A DNA stretch of 64,000 nucleotides from Companilactobacillus futsaii JCM 17355 (GCF_001435505.1 NZ_AZDO01000139.1:1-64000); one strand, 5' to 3'. Positions 1-8,760 are shown, numbered from the stretch's first letter. Program-made: numbers and translations. The notes: generated from the sequence alone by a model not told the origin.

Positions 1-82
1 CAAATTTGCTTTGCTATGGAGGACGGAATATTACTACTAACCTAACTTAAGAAAGAACCAATATAGTCGAGACTTGATATTT

Positions 83-1333
83 TTAGAAGAATAATTCTTT
101 ACAAGCATTACTAATTGCAATTTTTACGTGTTCATAAGTCAAACCACCTTGAATATAAATAATATAAGGTGATCTCATAGGTCCATCGGCCGAAAATTCA
201 ATACTGGCACCAGAAACAAAGGTTCCTGCGGCCATAACGACTTTATCTTCATAACCCGACATAGCACTAGGCTCTGGGGAAACATTTGAATCTATTGGTG
301 AAAATTGTTGAACAAGTTTAGCAAACCGAACCATTTTATCAGGGTCATTGAATTCAATTGTTTGAATCAAGTCAGTTCGAGCTTCATTCCATTTAGGAGA
401 AACATTTAATCCGAGCTTTTCAAAAATGGCTGCTTCAAAAATAGCTCCTTTAATGGCATTGCCTGTTACTCGTGGTGCTAAGAAAAATCCTTGAAACATT
501 TCCGCTTGACGATCGATCGTAGCACCTTCTGAGGCACCAATTCCAGGAGCCGTCAAACGATAACTAGCTAATTCGACTAAATTTTTCTTACCAACGATGT
601 ATCCACCAACTTTTGCTAAGCCACCACCGGCATTTTTGATCAAAGAGCCAGCCATCAAATCAGCCCCCACTTCAGTTGGTTCAATCGTTTCCGAAAATTC
701 ACCATAACAGTTATCAACAAAAATTATGGCTTCGCTGACAGTCTTGACTTGTTTAATGATCTCTGCAATCTCTTTTACTGTCAAACTCTTACGGGTTGAA
801 TAGCCACGTGATCTTTGAATTGCAATAACTTTAGGATTTTGTTCTTTTATTTTTTGTTTCATCAAATCAAAATCAACTTTGTCTCCATTCATTTTGACTG
901 AATCGAATCCAATTTGATACTCGATTAAAGAGCCACGCTTATTACCGGCAATTCCAATTACTTCTTGCATCGTATCATAAGGCTCGCCTGTTACGTATAA
1001 GAGATTGTCTCCTGGACGCAAAATTCCAAACAATGCTGTTGCCAACGTATGCGTGCCTGAAACAAATTGTGGACGAACCAAAGCGGCTTCAGTCTTGAAA
1101 ACATCAGCATAAACTGCCTCTAATTGGTCACGTCCACGGTCATCATCCCCATAACCAGTCGTTCCTAACAGACTACTTTCATCAATATTTTCTTCTCGAA
1201 AAGCAGTTAAGACTTTATTTTGATTATCTAAAACTTGCTCATCTATTTCAGCTAATCTTGGTGCAATTTGTTGATCAACTTCTTCAATAGTTTCTTTTAG
1301 TTGCTCTGGAAATGTCGCGTTCCATTTAGTCAT
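83..1333 (-). CDS. ynbB: Methionine gamma-lyase family PLP protein (YnbB, 'aluminium resistance')
   Basis: A 416-residue fold-type I PLP enzyme of the YnbB family, once labelled aluminium resistance protein; its physiological substrate is not established. The likely PLP lysine lies in SLIKNAGGG, followed by the glycine-rich stretch GGYIVG, as in Cys/Met-metabolism enzymes. The start is the ATG at 1333, because GGAGGAG lies just upstream, inside the end of miaA; the longer frame has no ribosome site. The miaA-ynbB neighbourhood matches Bacillus, where hfq sits between them and glnRA follows. Here hfq is absent, and glnR would lie beyond the left edge. The family assignment is firm; the reaction is inferred. 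Confidence 0.88.
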   Translation of the reverse strand: MTKWNATFPEQLKETIEEVDQQIAPRLAEIDEQVLDNQNKVLTAFREENIDESSLLGTTGYGDDDRGRDQLEAVYADVFKTEAALVRPQFVSGTHTLATALFGILRPGDNLLYVTGEPYDTMQEVIGIAGNKRGSLIEYQIGFDSVKMNGDKVDFDLMKQKIKEQNPKVIAIQRSRGYSTRKSLTVKEIAEIIKQVKTVSEAIIFVDNCYGEFSETIEPTEVGADLMAGSLIKNAGGGLAKVGGYIVGKKNLVELASYRLTAPGIGASEGATIDRQAEMFQGFFLAPRVTGNAIKGAIFEAAIFEKLGLNVSPKWNEARTDLIQTIEFNDPDKMVRFAKLVQQFSPIDSNVSPEPSAMSGYEDKVVMAAGTFVSGASIEFSADGPMRSPYIIYIQGGLTYEHVKIAISNACKELFF

Positions 1334-1334
1334 T

Positions 1335-2252
1335 TTACTCCTCCATAAATTTAGCAATATTATTTTCAATTACTGCTTGATAATTAATGTCATCACTAGT
1401 ATTATACCAATCTACATCCATCTGATTACGGAAATACGTAAATTGACGTTTAGCAAAATGACGTGAATTTTTTTTGATTTCAGACAAACATTTCTCTAAA
1501 TCCTCTGTACCATCAAAATAGGGATATAACTCCTTGTAGCCAATTCCTTTGCTAGCTTGGGGGAATTCATCACGATGGTCATAAACGTGCTTAGCTTCGT
1601 CAATTAGGCCATTTTCAGCCATTTTATCGACTCTCCTATTGATTCGGTCATATAATCTTTGACGATCATCTGTTAATCCGATTAAATAAAAATCTGCCCA
1701 CTTATTACCATTGTTTTGTTCAGTGATCGATTGTCCGGTTGTTTTCATCACTTCGATTGCTCTGATCAGACGACGTGAATTATCAATATCGATTTTTTCA
1801 AAAGCCTTAGGATCAATTTTTTGTAACATCTCCTGCAACTGATCAATACCACCAGCTTGTTCAATTTTCATCAATCTTTGACGCAACTTGGGATCACTAT
1901 CTGATTTTCCACCTAAATTTAAGTTGTTAACCAAAGAACTCAAGTAAAAACCTGTTCCTCCAACGACTAATGGCAATTTTTTATCATTAGCTAAGCTGGT
2001 AATAATTTGGCGAGCCTTTTGTTGGAAATCTTTGACCGTATATCGTTCATCAGCATCACAAATATTCACTAAATGATGGGGAACAGCTTGTAATTCTTCA
2101 GGAGTGTCCTTAGCTGTTCCAATATCTAACTTTCGATAAATCTGCATCGAATCTCCAGAAATAATCTCTCCATTGAACTTTTGAGCCAGTTTTAACCCTA
2201 AAGCACTCTTACCAACGGCAGTTGGTCCTACTATTGCAACTACTTTTATCAA
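1335..2252 (-). CDS. miaA: tRNA dimethylallyltransferase MiaA
   Basis: Transfers a dimethylallyl group to N6 of A37 in tRNAs reading UNN codons, stabilising codon pairing. At 305 residues it has the usual family length. The P-loop GPTAVGKS is at residues 9-16, followed by the D-S-M-Q-IYR substrate loop, DIGTAK and the PHHL motif of the DMAPP transferase family. It is the first gene of a two-gene unit with ynbB: its TAA stop overlaps the ribosome site and lies one base before the ynbB start. It diverges from the small DUF3042 gene, with an 84-base promoter region between them. Confidence 0.95.
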   Translation of the reverse strand: MIKVVAIVGPTAVGKSALGLKLAQKFNGEIISGDSMQIYRKLDIGTAKDTPEELQAVPHHLVNICDADERYTVKDFQQKARQIITSLANDKKLPLVVGGTGFYLSSLVNNLNLGGKSDSDPKLRQRLMKIEQAGGIDQLQEMLQKIDPKAFEKIDIDNSRRLIRAIEVMKTTGQSITEQNNGNKWADFYLIGLTDDRQRLYDRINRRVDKMAENGLIDEAKHVYDHRDEFPQASKGIGYKELYPYFDGTEDLEKCLSEIKKNSRHFAKRQFTYFRNQMDVDWYNTSDDINYQAVIENNIAKFMEE

Positions 2253-2336
2253 AAAATTACCTCTCTTAGACAGTCTTTTATAGATATTTTAAAGGAAATA
2301 CGCCATAATGAGAATTAAAGACAGGAGGAATATATT

Positions 2337-2531
2337 ATGGCAAAAAATCAAAAACACTTACGTTTTGTTAAAGGCTTCTTTGTTGGTTCACTAACAACAG
2401 CTACAGCAGTTTACGGAGCATTGCATGCTTTCAAGAAGAAGGTTATCGAACCAGAAAACCAAGAAAATGAACGCATCGAAGCTAACCGCAGACGTGCTAA
2501 CCGTAAGAGCTTACAAGCCCACCAAGGTTAA
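2337..2531 (+). CDS. Small DUF3042 family protein
   Basis: A 64-residue protein with AGGAGG five to ten bases before the ATG. Residues 10-30 (FVKGFFVGSLTTATAVYGAL) form one hydrophobic segment, followed by a lysine/arginine-rich, helix-prone tail. This matches DUF3042, a small conserved protein of lactobacilli of unknown function. The shape (short N-terminal membrane anchor, charged cytoplasmic tail) suggests a membrane-associated helper, but I assign no role. It is monocistronic, ends at a bidirectional terminator and diverges from miaA. Confidence 0.8.
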   Translation: MAKNQKHLRFVKGFFVGSLTTATAVYGALHAFKKKVIEPENQENERIEANRRRANRKSLQAHQG

Positions 2532-2550
2532 TTTCAAAAATATTATACTA

Positions 2551-2590
2551 AAAAATGCTGTGTCAGATTTTTTCTGCACAGCATTTTTTT
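2551..2590. terminator. Bidirectional intrinsic terminator
   Basis: Inverted repeat AAATGCTGTGTCAGA / TCTGCACAGCATTT with one mismatch, flanked by A-run and T-run. It serves DUF3042 (+) and the converging rhodanese gene (-), whose stop codon lies at its edge. Confidence 0.85.
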
Positions 2591-2996
2591 ATATTTTAGT
2601 GGTCTTCTTTGTCTTTCCTTCCCAATCAGAGAAACGGTCTTCTAACCATTTAACGTCGGTAAAACCCCACTTCTTTTGCATTTTAAGAGCTGCTCGAACA
2701 CACATATTCTTGTTATCCCCGTATAGATAAACAGGAAGATCAGGTCTTAATTCACCTTCATTGTACTTTAATTGCGTAAATGGAAGGTTTCTAGCACCCA
2801 AGATATGTTTGGCATCAAAAGCATTTTTTTCTCTTAAATCAACGATTTGAGCTTTTCTCATCGTTTCCTCAAAGGTTTTCTGGTCAATTGCGCCATGCAT
2901 CTGTCTACCCTTAAACCAAAAATAGAGCCATGAACCAACCCAATAAACCAAAAAACCGATTACAATAACATATAAAACGGCATTCAAAACTTGCAT
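2589..2996 (-). CDS. Membrane-anchored rhodanese-like protein, nucleophilic cysteine apparently missing
   Basis: A 135-residue protein: an N-terminal membrane helix (about residues 6-28), then a single rhodanese domain (IVDLRE, H-I-GARNLPF). It corresponds by position to Bacillus YqhL, next to glcK. The catalytic loop normally reads C-x-x-G-x-R after the central strand; here it reads YLYGDNKNMCVRAA, so the expected nucleophile position is not cysteine. The single Cys sits later and is unlikely to replace it. The protein may therefore bind rather than transfer sulfur; this is inferred from the motif. It is the last gene of the yqgN-rhomboid-yqgQ-glcK run, 12 bases after glcK. Confidence 0.82.
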   Translation of the reverse strand: MQVLNAVLYVIVIGFLVYWVGSWLYFWFKGRQMHGAIDQKTFEETMRKAQIVDLREKNAFDAKHILGARNLPFTQLKYNEGELRPDLPVYLYGDNKNMCVRAALKMQKKWGFTDVKWLEDRFSDWEGKTKKTTKI

Positions 2997-3008
2997 TAAT
3001 ACAAACTC

Positions 3009-3971
3009 CTAATCAACTTTAATCAATGAAGCAGCACCGATAACCCCAGCACCATTACCAAGACTAGCTAGTCTTAGTTCAGTTGAATCCTTGATTGTTG
3101 CAAATTCATTTTTACGCATAGCTTTGTCAACTTTGTTTAGCAAGAAATCACCAGCAGCTGAAACACCACCACCGATAACAACAAACTTAGGATTCAAGGT
3201 ATTAGCAATGTTACCTAGAACAAATCCAAGTGAGTCACAAACATAATCGACAACCATCATAGCCAAGTCGTCATCCTTTTTGGCTAGATCGAATACGTCC
3301 TTAGCAGAAATATCTTGACCATCATCAAGCATAGCCTTTAATTTTGAATTTCCAGCATATTCTGAAGCACGGTCTCTAGCAACACGTACAATACCAGTAG
3401 CTGAAGCGATTGTTTCTAGACAACCTCTCTTACCACAAGTACACATGAAACCATTAGGATCAACTGTTACGTGACCAATTTCACCAGCAGCACCATTTTG
3501 TCCTTGAATCAACTTACCATTAGCGATGATACCACCACCAACACCAGTCCCAAGAGTTACAAAGACAACATCGTCAGCATTGTTACCAGCACCTTGCCAT
3601 CTTTCACCAAGAGCAGCAACGTTAGCATCATTTTCAATAACGACTGGTAGACCAGTTCCCTTTTCGATATCACGAACTGGATAAACTTCATTAGTCCAGT
3701 TAAGGTTAAAAGCACCTTTGATTGTGCCCTTTTCATGATTGATTGTACCAGGTGAACCTAATCCGATACCGTCGAATTGGTCAACGCTCATATCATACAT
3801 CTTAATATGATGATTAATTGAATCAATAATGTCAGGAATAATCAATTGTCCATCAGATAGAATATTTGTTTCAATACTCCATTTTTGTTGAATCTCACCT
3901 TTATCAGTAAGAATAGCAAATTTAATTGTTGTACCACCAAGGTCAACACCGATTAACTTTTTGTCTGTCAC
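3009..3971 (-). CDS. glcK: ROK-family glucokinase
   Basis: Phosphorylates glucose to glucose-6-phosphate with ATP in the cytoplasm, for sugars entering without the PTS or released from disaccharides. At 320 residues it carries the ATP-binding GVDLGGT near the N-terminus, the catalytic Asp in ENDAN (about 115), and the ROK zinc site H167 with C177-x-C179-x4-C184. A four-base overlap with the upstream yqgQ stop implies translational coupling. The order rhomboid-yqgQ-glcK is the same as in Bacillus and supports the glucokinase call over other ROK kinases. Confidence 0.93.
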   Translation of the reverse strand: MTDKKLIGVDLGGTTIKFAILTDKGEIQQKWSIETNILSDGQLIIPDIIDSINHHIKMYDMSVDQFDGIGLGSPGTINHEKGTIKGAFNLNWTNEVYPVRDIEKGTGLPVVIENDANVAALGERWQGAGNNADDVVFVTLGTGVGGGIIANGKLIQGQNGAAGEIGHVTVDPNGFMCTCGKRGCLETIASATGIVRVARDRASEYAGNSKLKAMLDDGQDISAKDVFDLAKKDDDLAMMVVDYVCDSLGFVLGNIANTLNPKFVVIGGGVSAAGDFLLNKVDKAMRKNEFATIKDSTELRLASLGNGAGVIGAASLIKVD

Positions 3972-4195
3972 TTTGATCTGTCCTTTTCTTCTTCTTTTCT
4001 ATGCTCCCGTTTTAAGACCAATTGAGCACTTATAAAAGTCTTTTTGTCGATCAATCCATCTTCGTACAAACGTTTTACTTCAATAAACATTAGTTCAATG
4101 TCCCACAATCTTTTACCGAGGTGAACAAAGGTACCAAAGCGCTTGAGTAACTGTTGTACATCATAGAGGGTTGTAAAGCTCATCTTATTATCCAT
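3968..4195 (-). CDS. yqgQ: YqgQ family protein (DUF910)
   Basis: A 75-residue, predominantly helical acidic/basic protein (YDVQQLLKRFG, then WDIELMFIEVKRLYE) typical of the YqgQ family. A small three-helix structure is known for this family but no function. It overlaps the rhomboid gene by eight bases and glcK by four, so it is translated as part of the operon. A role linked to glucokinase is suggested only by conserved adjacency. Confidence 0.85.
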   Translation of the reverse strand: MDNKMSFTTLYDVQQLLKRFGTFVHLGKRLWDIELMFIEVKRLYEDGLIDKKTFISAQLVLKREHRKEEEKDRSK

Positions 4196-4865
4196 AAACG
4201 ATCATACCCTTTGCATACATATAATAAGAAATCAAACCAACAACTACTATTGCTAAAATCCGAAAAATCATCTTTGGACGAGAAATGTTAGGTAATCCCA
4301 AAGCATATCCCAACAGTAGTCCACCAACTGCACCACCGAGATGTCCCCAAATATCAATTCCGGACATAGTCAGATCCATCAATAAATTAATAACGATCAA
4401 ACCTAGAAAACTCTTCCCTAATTCAGTCAAAAAACGATTTTCACGATAAATTACAGCCAACGATAAGAATGCGGCGAACATTCCAAACAATGACGTACTA
4501 GCTCCCGCTGAGATAGCATTATTAGCCCCGAAAGCGAAACTAGCTAAATTTCCCATAATTCCACTCAGCATATAAACTATCAAAAATCTCCAATGGCCGA
4601 TCATCGGTTCAAGTATTTGACCGACATATAATAGTGTAAACCCATTCATCAGAATATGGAAGATACCAATGTGTAAAAATATTGGTGTTATTAAGCGCCA
4701 CCACTGACCTTCCTGTACCAAATAATTAGTTTTAGCTCCAAAATGAATCAAAGTTAAAAGATTTCGTGAACCGCCACTGATTGTTTCTAGTAAGAAAACT
4801 CCAATAGTTATCGCTAATAAAGACCAAGTTACGTAGGCGTTAGCGCGCCGATTGATTATCTGCAT
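4188..4865 (-). CDS. Rhomboid intramembrane serine protease
   Basis: A 225-residue polytopic membrane protease with about six to seven helices. The catalytic serine lies in GAST (S123), the catalytic histidine in WGHLGG (H175), and the oxyanion-region asparagine in ILMNGF (N74). The start at 4865 is chosen because AAAGGATG precedes that ATG; the longer frame begins inside the upstream gene without a ribosome site. It overlaps the cyclo-ligase gene by 26 bases. It corresponds to Bacillus YqgP (GluP), but is much shorter and lacks the large N-terminal soluble domain, so the substrate range may differ. Confidence 0.92.
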   Translation of the reverse strand: MQIINRRANAYVTWSLLAITIGVFLLETISGGSRNLLTLIHFGAKTNYLVQEGQWWRLITPIFLHIGIFHILMNGFTLLYVGQILEPMIGHWRFLIVYMLSGIMGNLASFAFGANNAISAGASTSLFGMFAAFLSLAVIYRENRFLTELGKSFLGLIVINLLMDLTMSGIDIWGHLGGAVGGLLLGYALGLPNISRPKMIFRILAIVVVGLISYYMYAKGMIVYG

Positions 4866-5418
4866 TTTGTTCATCCTTTGCAACGATGATCTTGTCGATT
4901 TGTTTATCGAGTACATAAACTGGCCAAAGTGGTTCTGAATAGTACTGGCTAGTTAAAGCTAAGGAGATAGTCTTCGTTGGAAATTTAGCCAGGTATCTAT
5001 CAAAAGTACCTGAACCAAATCCCAGACGATTCTTATCTTGGGCGTAAGCTAATCCAGGAACAATCAAAAGATCAGGTGGGTTCATGACATTATTTTCATA
5101 ATCCTTAGGTTCTCTAACTCCAAAAGCCGACTCAACTAATTCAGTATCTTGAGTATAATTAATAAAAGACATTGAATAGTCAGAAAAAGTCTTTGGAATA
5201 TAAACTTCTTTTCCCATCTCAAAACATTGATTGATAATTGGAAAAGTTGGTATCTCATCGTTAGTGCTCATTGTGATTCCAACTGAAGATGCATTTTGAA
5301 AATCTAAATCATTAAATAATTGAAAATAAAGATTGTTGATTTCTTTTTGAGCCTTATCGGACTTCATAAAATCGCTCACAAGATCAATTTGTTTTTTTCT
5401 GAAACTTACTTTATCCAA
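4840..5418 (-). CDS. yqgN: 5-formyltetrahydrofolate cyclo-ligase
   Basis: Converts 5-formyl-THF to 5,10-methenyl-THF using ATP, returning stored folate to one-carbon metabolism. It is 192 residues long. The ATP/substrate loop GFGSGTFDRYL is a slightly altered form of the usual GFGGGYYDRYL, and LIVPGLAY precedes it. The start is TTG at 5418, with AGGAG ten bases upstream. The ribosome site sits only a few bases after the T-run of the rpmG terminator, so expression may depend on readthrough. Confidence 0.92.
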   Translation of the reverse strand: MDKVSFRKKQIDLVSDFMKSDKAQKEINNLYFQLFNDLDFQNASSVGITMSTNDEIPTFPIINQCFEMGKEVYIPKTFSDYSMSFINYTQDTELVESAFGVREPKDYENNVMNPPDLLIVPGLAYAQDKNRLGFGSGTFDRYLAKFPTKTISLALTSQYYSEPLWPVYVLDKQIDKIIVAKDEQNADNQSAR

Positions 5419-5436
5419 CTAATGATCACTCCTTAG

Positions 5437-5470
5437 AAAAAAAAACAACAGGGATTTTAACCTGTTGTTT
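5437..5470 (-). terminator. Intrinsic terminator after rpmG, immediately before yqgN
   Basis: Perfect 9-bp stem (AACAACAGG / CCTGTTGTT) followed on the minus strand by a T-run of about nine. It overlaps the rpmG stop codon and ends about 18 bases before the yqgN start codon. Confidence 0.85.
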
Positions 5471-5618
5471 ATTTTGTTTCACGATGCAATGTAACAGTAC
5501 GTTCGCGTGGACAATATTTCTTAAGTTCAAGACGATCGGGATTGTTACGTTTGCTCTTGCTTGTTAGATATGTACGTTCATGGCATGAAGTACATTCCAT
5601 TGTTATATTAACTCTCAT
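5469..5618 (-). CDS. rpmG: 50S ribosomal protein L33
   Basis: A 49-residue ribosomal protein. It begins [17 protein letters not shown] and contains the family signature [15 protein letters not shown]. The first zinc-ligand pair C-x-x-C is present, but in the second pair only the first cysteine survives ([10 protein letters not shown]), so this copy cannot hold zinc in the classical four-cysteine way. AAAGGATG lies eight bases before the ATG. The gene sits between the PBP gene and yqgN, as in Bacillus (rpmGA). Confidence 0.95.
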   Translation of the reverse strand: MRVNITMECTSCHERTYLTSKSKRNNPDRLELKKYCPRERTVTLHRETK

Positions 5619-5706
5619 CTTTGGAACATCCTTTCATAAATACTTAACTAAATTCAACTAATTAAATATATCATTTTTTCGGGTATATTAAAAGGTTAAA
5701 TTCAGA

Positions 5707-7815
5707 TTATTTCTGACCCGTCATTTTATAATAGTCGGTATAAATCTGTTTTGCAAGCAATTGAGGATAGCTACCACTTTCACTAGTTAAATTAGGAAAG
5801 ACAATTGCCATTGCAATGTTTGGATCATCATAAGGTCCAAAACTGACCAAACTAGTAGTAATAGTTTCTGGTGGATCAGAAGAAGGATTATCTGGGTTGT
5901 AGTAGAACGACTGAGCAGTACCAGTCTTAGCGGCTACAGCTGGCGAAAGGTCTTTTAGACGTGTAGCAGTTGTCCAATAACCACTACCGTGTACAGCTGC
6001 GTACATACCCTTTCTAACAACGTTCAATTCATCTTGAGTTACCCCTACCTTATTCAAAACAGAAGGCTTAGTAACTGAGGTCAACGCACCCTTAGTACCA
6101 TCGTCTTTAGTCTTTTGAATCGATTGAACGACATAAGGTTTCAAACGATAACCACCATTGGCAATTGTTGAAATATATTGAGCCATTTCAATCAAAGTAT
6201 AAGCATCATAGTTACCATAAGATAAATCCAGTGCAGAACCGGTCTTCAATGAACCATTGCTATTATGAGTAGTACCTTCAATACCAGTTGTTTCACCAGA
6301 AATATCAATTCCAGTTTTAACACCTAAACCGAATTGGTTAAAGTAACCACGCAACTTATCAAAAATATCATCATCCATATGAATATAACTATTTGGCGTA
6401 TATTTAGCATTAGCTTCCTTCATTGCCAAATTCATCATATAAATATTTGACGAGAATTGTAGAGCTTGAATAGCACTCAAACTACTGAAAGTTCCCGCTG
6501 GATAAACAGACTTCTTAACTGGCGTTCCGGGTAGATAGATTGGATCATCAGCTTGAGTATTGTTACTTGGAGAAATAACCCCATCCATCATCGCACCTAA
6601 AACAGTAGCCCCTTTGACAGCAGACCCCATAACGAAAGTACGGTTGATAACACCTAATGCATCTTCAGATGTTTTACCAGTTTGTGGATTATTATGAATC
6701 CCAGCCATCGCTAAAATAGCACCAGTCTTTGGATTCATCGCTACTACATATGCACCATCAGAATATTGTGTTATTCCGGCAGATTGAGCAGCACTGTATT
6801 GCTCTTCTAGAGCAGCTTGAACCTTCTTTTGGAACTTAGAATCAATTGTTAAATTAAGATTACCACCCTTTTGACCTTTGTATAAGGTAGTACTCTTCTT
6901 AATTTGATTATTGGAACCAACTTGAACTTGCTTTTGACTCTTAGTACCAGAAAGAATCGATTCATAGCTCTTTTCCAAATAACTAGTACCAACACGGTCA
7001 TTTCGAGAATAACCACTGGCCAGCATTGTATTCAATTCATCATCAGGAATACCTTGCTTTTCGGTTGATACGCCACCGATAATACTTGCGATTGATTTAC
7101 CTTGTGGATAATCACGTTCCCAATTACTACCGATACTTACACCTGGCAATTCCGTCAAATGCTCACTTACTTGCGCAATTTCTTTTGCACTTAAATTTTT
7201 ATCTTTTAAAAACACCGTTGAAAGTGAATAAGCAGAACTCATAGTTTTGAACAATGAGGCACGTTGCATGTCTTTATCGTTCAAGTGAATACCTTGTTTT
7301 TCAACATACTTAACTTCGTTAGCATAAATCTTATTAGTAGACAAAGCATCCCCGTTACTATCAACTCGATAAGATTTTGGCATCTGCTTAATAACTTGTT
7401 TCGATTTATTCGGAGCCGCCAAAATATAATCAGCCTTATCACGACTAGTTAAATCAGTAGGTTCAACGCTCATATATTTAGTTAATCTGTTAACGATCGT
7501 ATAAATATCAGACGAACTAACGCTACCACTCTTTGTATAAGTGATGGCATTGTGCGTTGAATTACCAACCAAAAGTCTACCTTTTGAATCATAGATCATT
7601 CCACGTGGTACACTGCCAGTCATTACTGTCTTATCTGTTCGGTCAACTTCAGCTTCAAATTTGCCACCATAAACGATCTGCAAATAAGCAAGTTGGGCAA
7701 CCAACATAGCAAATAGCACAAAGACAATAAAAAAAAGCAGGTTTAGACGAAATGGAATAGTAGACTTCGCTTGACTACCTGTTCTTTTCTTTATTATATC
7801 CAGTATTCTTCTCAT
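5707..7815 (-). CDS. Class B penicillin-binding protein (PBP2B/PbpA-like transpeptidase)
   Basis: A monofunctional transpeptidase that cross-links peptidoglycan, about 702 residues, with one N-terminal membrane helix (about residues 24-47), a PBP dimerisation domain and the transpeptidase domain. Motifs: SAVK (about 395) for the acylated serine, SSN for SxN, and KTGTAQ (about 630) for KTG. I start at ATG 7815, the third codon of the longer frame, because GAAGG abuts the first ATG with no spacing. Position before rpmG matches Bacillus pbpA. Specificity for elongation or division cannot be settled here. Confidence 0.92.
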   Translation of the reverse strand: MRRILDIIKKRTGSQAKSTIPFRLNLLFFIVFVLFAMLVAQLAYLQIVYGGKFEAEVDRTDKTVMTGSVPRGMIYDSKGRLLVGNSTHNAITYTKSGSVSSSDIYTIVNRLTKYMSVEPTDLTSRDKADYILAAPNKSKQVIKQMPKSYRVDSNGDALSTNKIYANEVKYVEKQGIHLNDKDMQRASLFKTMSSAYSLSTVFLKDKNLSAKEIAQVSEHLTELPGVSIGSNWERDYPQGKSIASIIGGVSTEKQGIPDDELNTMLASGYSRNDRVGTSYLEKSYESILSGTKSQKQVQVGSNNQIKKSTTLYKGQKGGNLNLTIDSKFQKKVQAALEEQYSAAQSAGITQYSDGAYVVAMNPKTGAILAMAGIHNNPQTGKTSEDALGVINRTFVMGSAVKGATVLGAMMDGVISPSNNTQADDPIYLPGTPVKKSVYPAGTFSSLSAIQALQFSSNIYMMNLAMKEANAKYTPNSYIHMDDDIFDKLRGYFNQFGLGVKTGIDISGETTGIEGTTHNSNGSLKTGSALDLSYGNYDAYTLIEMAQYISTIANGGYRLKPYVVQSIQKTKDDGTKGALTSVTKPSVLNKVGVTQDELNVVRKGMYAAVHGSGYWTTATRLKDLSPAVAAKTGTAQSFYYNPDNPSSDPPETITTSLVSFGPYDDPNIAMAIVFPNLTSESGSYPQLLAKQIYTDYYKMTGQK

Positions 7816-7839
7816 ATTCATCCTTCAAAAAACGAACGA

Positions 7840-8136
7840 TTATTCATTCGATTTAAAAATATACTTAGGTCCGTCGAGATCTGAATCATAATCTACTAAC
7901 AAATCATATCTGGCAAAAAACCACGTATCACTATCAGTAATGTAATAAACCACACCATCGACTACAGTACTGGCTACAGGATCAACTGGTTTTTCTTTAC
8001 GCATAGCAATTGAAAAACCATCGTGAACCATAGTCTTTCCATAGACCTTACCATAAAAATGTACACCATCACCGGGTACTAAGTCCAACTCTTCTTCAAA
8101 CCATTTGATTGCTTCATCTGTTAGTTTAATTTCCAT
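7840..8136 (-). CDS. HesB/YneR-like protein without cysteines
   Basis: A 98-residue soluble protein resembling the YneR branch of the HesB/IscA fold (KLTDEAIKWFEEEL at the N-terminus, then alternating beta segments). There is no cysteine anywhere, so the three ligands of A-type iron-sulfur carriers are missing and Fe-S carriage is not supported. The start at 8136 follows GAGGTG with six-base spacing; the upstream GTG would overlap that site. It lies between greA and the PBP gene. Function unknown. Confidence 0.78.
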   Translation of the reverse strand: MEIKLTDEAIKWFEEELDLVPGDGVHFYGKVYGKTMVHDGFSIAMRKEKPVDPVASTVVDGVVYYITDSDTWFFARYDLLVDYDSDLDGPKYIFKSNE

Positions 8137-8187
8137 TATGCCCACCTCAATTTTTTTCTAAGATAAACATATCAGAAAACGTCTTCA

Positions 8188-8664
8188 TTAGGCAACTTCA
8201 ACGGCTTTTACTGTAACTTCATAACTACCGACAGGTGTTTCAACAGTAACTAAATCACCTGTATGCTTGCCTAATAGAGCCTTGGCAATTGGTGAGTCAT
8301 TTGAAATCTTACCATTGTCTGGGTCCGATTCAGCAGCACCAACGATTGTATAAACGTCAGGTTCTTCACCATCTTCTTGTACGGTAACTTTCTTACCAAT
8401 TGAAACCTCATCATGAGCTACATCATCGGCATCGACAACATTAGCGTATTGAAGCATCTCAATAATTTGAGAAATTCTCGATTCAACCACACTTTGTTCA
8501 TCTTTGGCTGATGTGTATTCTGAGTTTTCTGAAAGGTCACCGAAACTTCTAGCAATCTTAATACGATTGATAACTTCTGGACGTTTAACCTTCTTTAAAT
8601 TTTCTAATTCTTCTTCCAGCTTCTTCTTACCTTCAGCTGTCATAGGATAACTTCTATCTGCCAT
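8188..8664 (-). CDS. greA: Transcription elongation factor GreA
   Basis: Rescues backtracked RNA polymerase by stimulating cleavage of the transcript 3' end through the secondary channel. Length (158 residues) and layout are standard: an N-terminal coiled coil carrying the acidic tip (around GDLSENSEY, residues 42-50) and a C-terminal FKBP-like domain with [10 protein letters not shown]. It lies downstream of mltG, as in many lactobacilli, with a hairpin between them. Confidence 0.96.
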   Translation of the reverse strand: MADRSYPMTAEGKKKLEEELENLKKVKRPEVINRIKIARSFGDLSENSEYTSAKDEQSVVESRISQIIEMLQYANVVDADDVAHDEVSIGKKVTVQEDGEEPDVYTIVGAAESDPDNGKISNDSPIAKALLGKHTGDLVTVETPVGSYEVTVKAVEVA

Positions 8665-8705
8665 TTTTATATCTTCCTTTTTAAAATTATTATTGTGATA
8701 ATTTC

Positions 8706-8742
8706 AAAATGTCATCTAATCTGTAATGACTAGATGACATTT
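8706..8742 (-). terminator. Probable terminator between mltG and greA
   Basis: An 11-12 bp inverted repeat (AATGTCATCTA / TAGATGACATT) around a short loop. The T-tract on the minus strand is weak, so readthrough into greA is likely. Confidence 0.6.
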
Positions 8743-8760
8743 ATTATCTGTAATTATACA

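Noticed and set aside
1-45. A plus-strand frame ending FAMEDGILLLT and a stop at position 45
   Set aside because: Only 14 codons are visible at the edge and no family is recognisable; it may be the tail of a gene to the left, but that cannot be supported.
2425-2730. Plus-strand reading frame overlapping the DUF3042 gene and the rhodanese gene
   Set aside because: No ribosome site, crosses a terminator, low-complexity composition; it is a shadow of the real genes.
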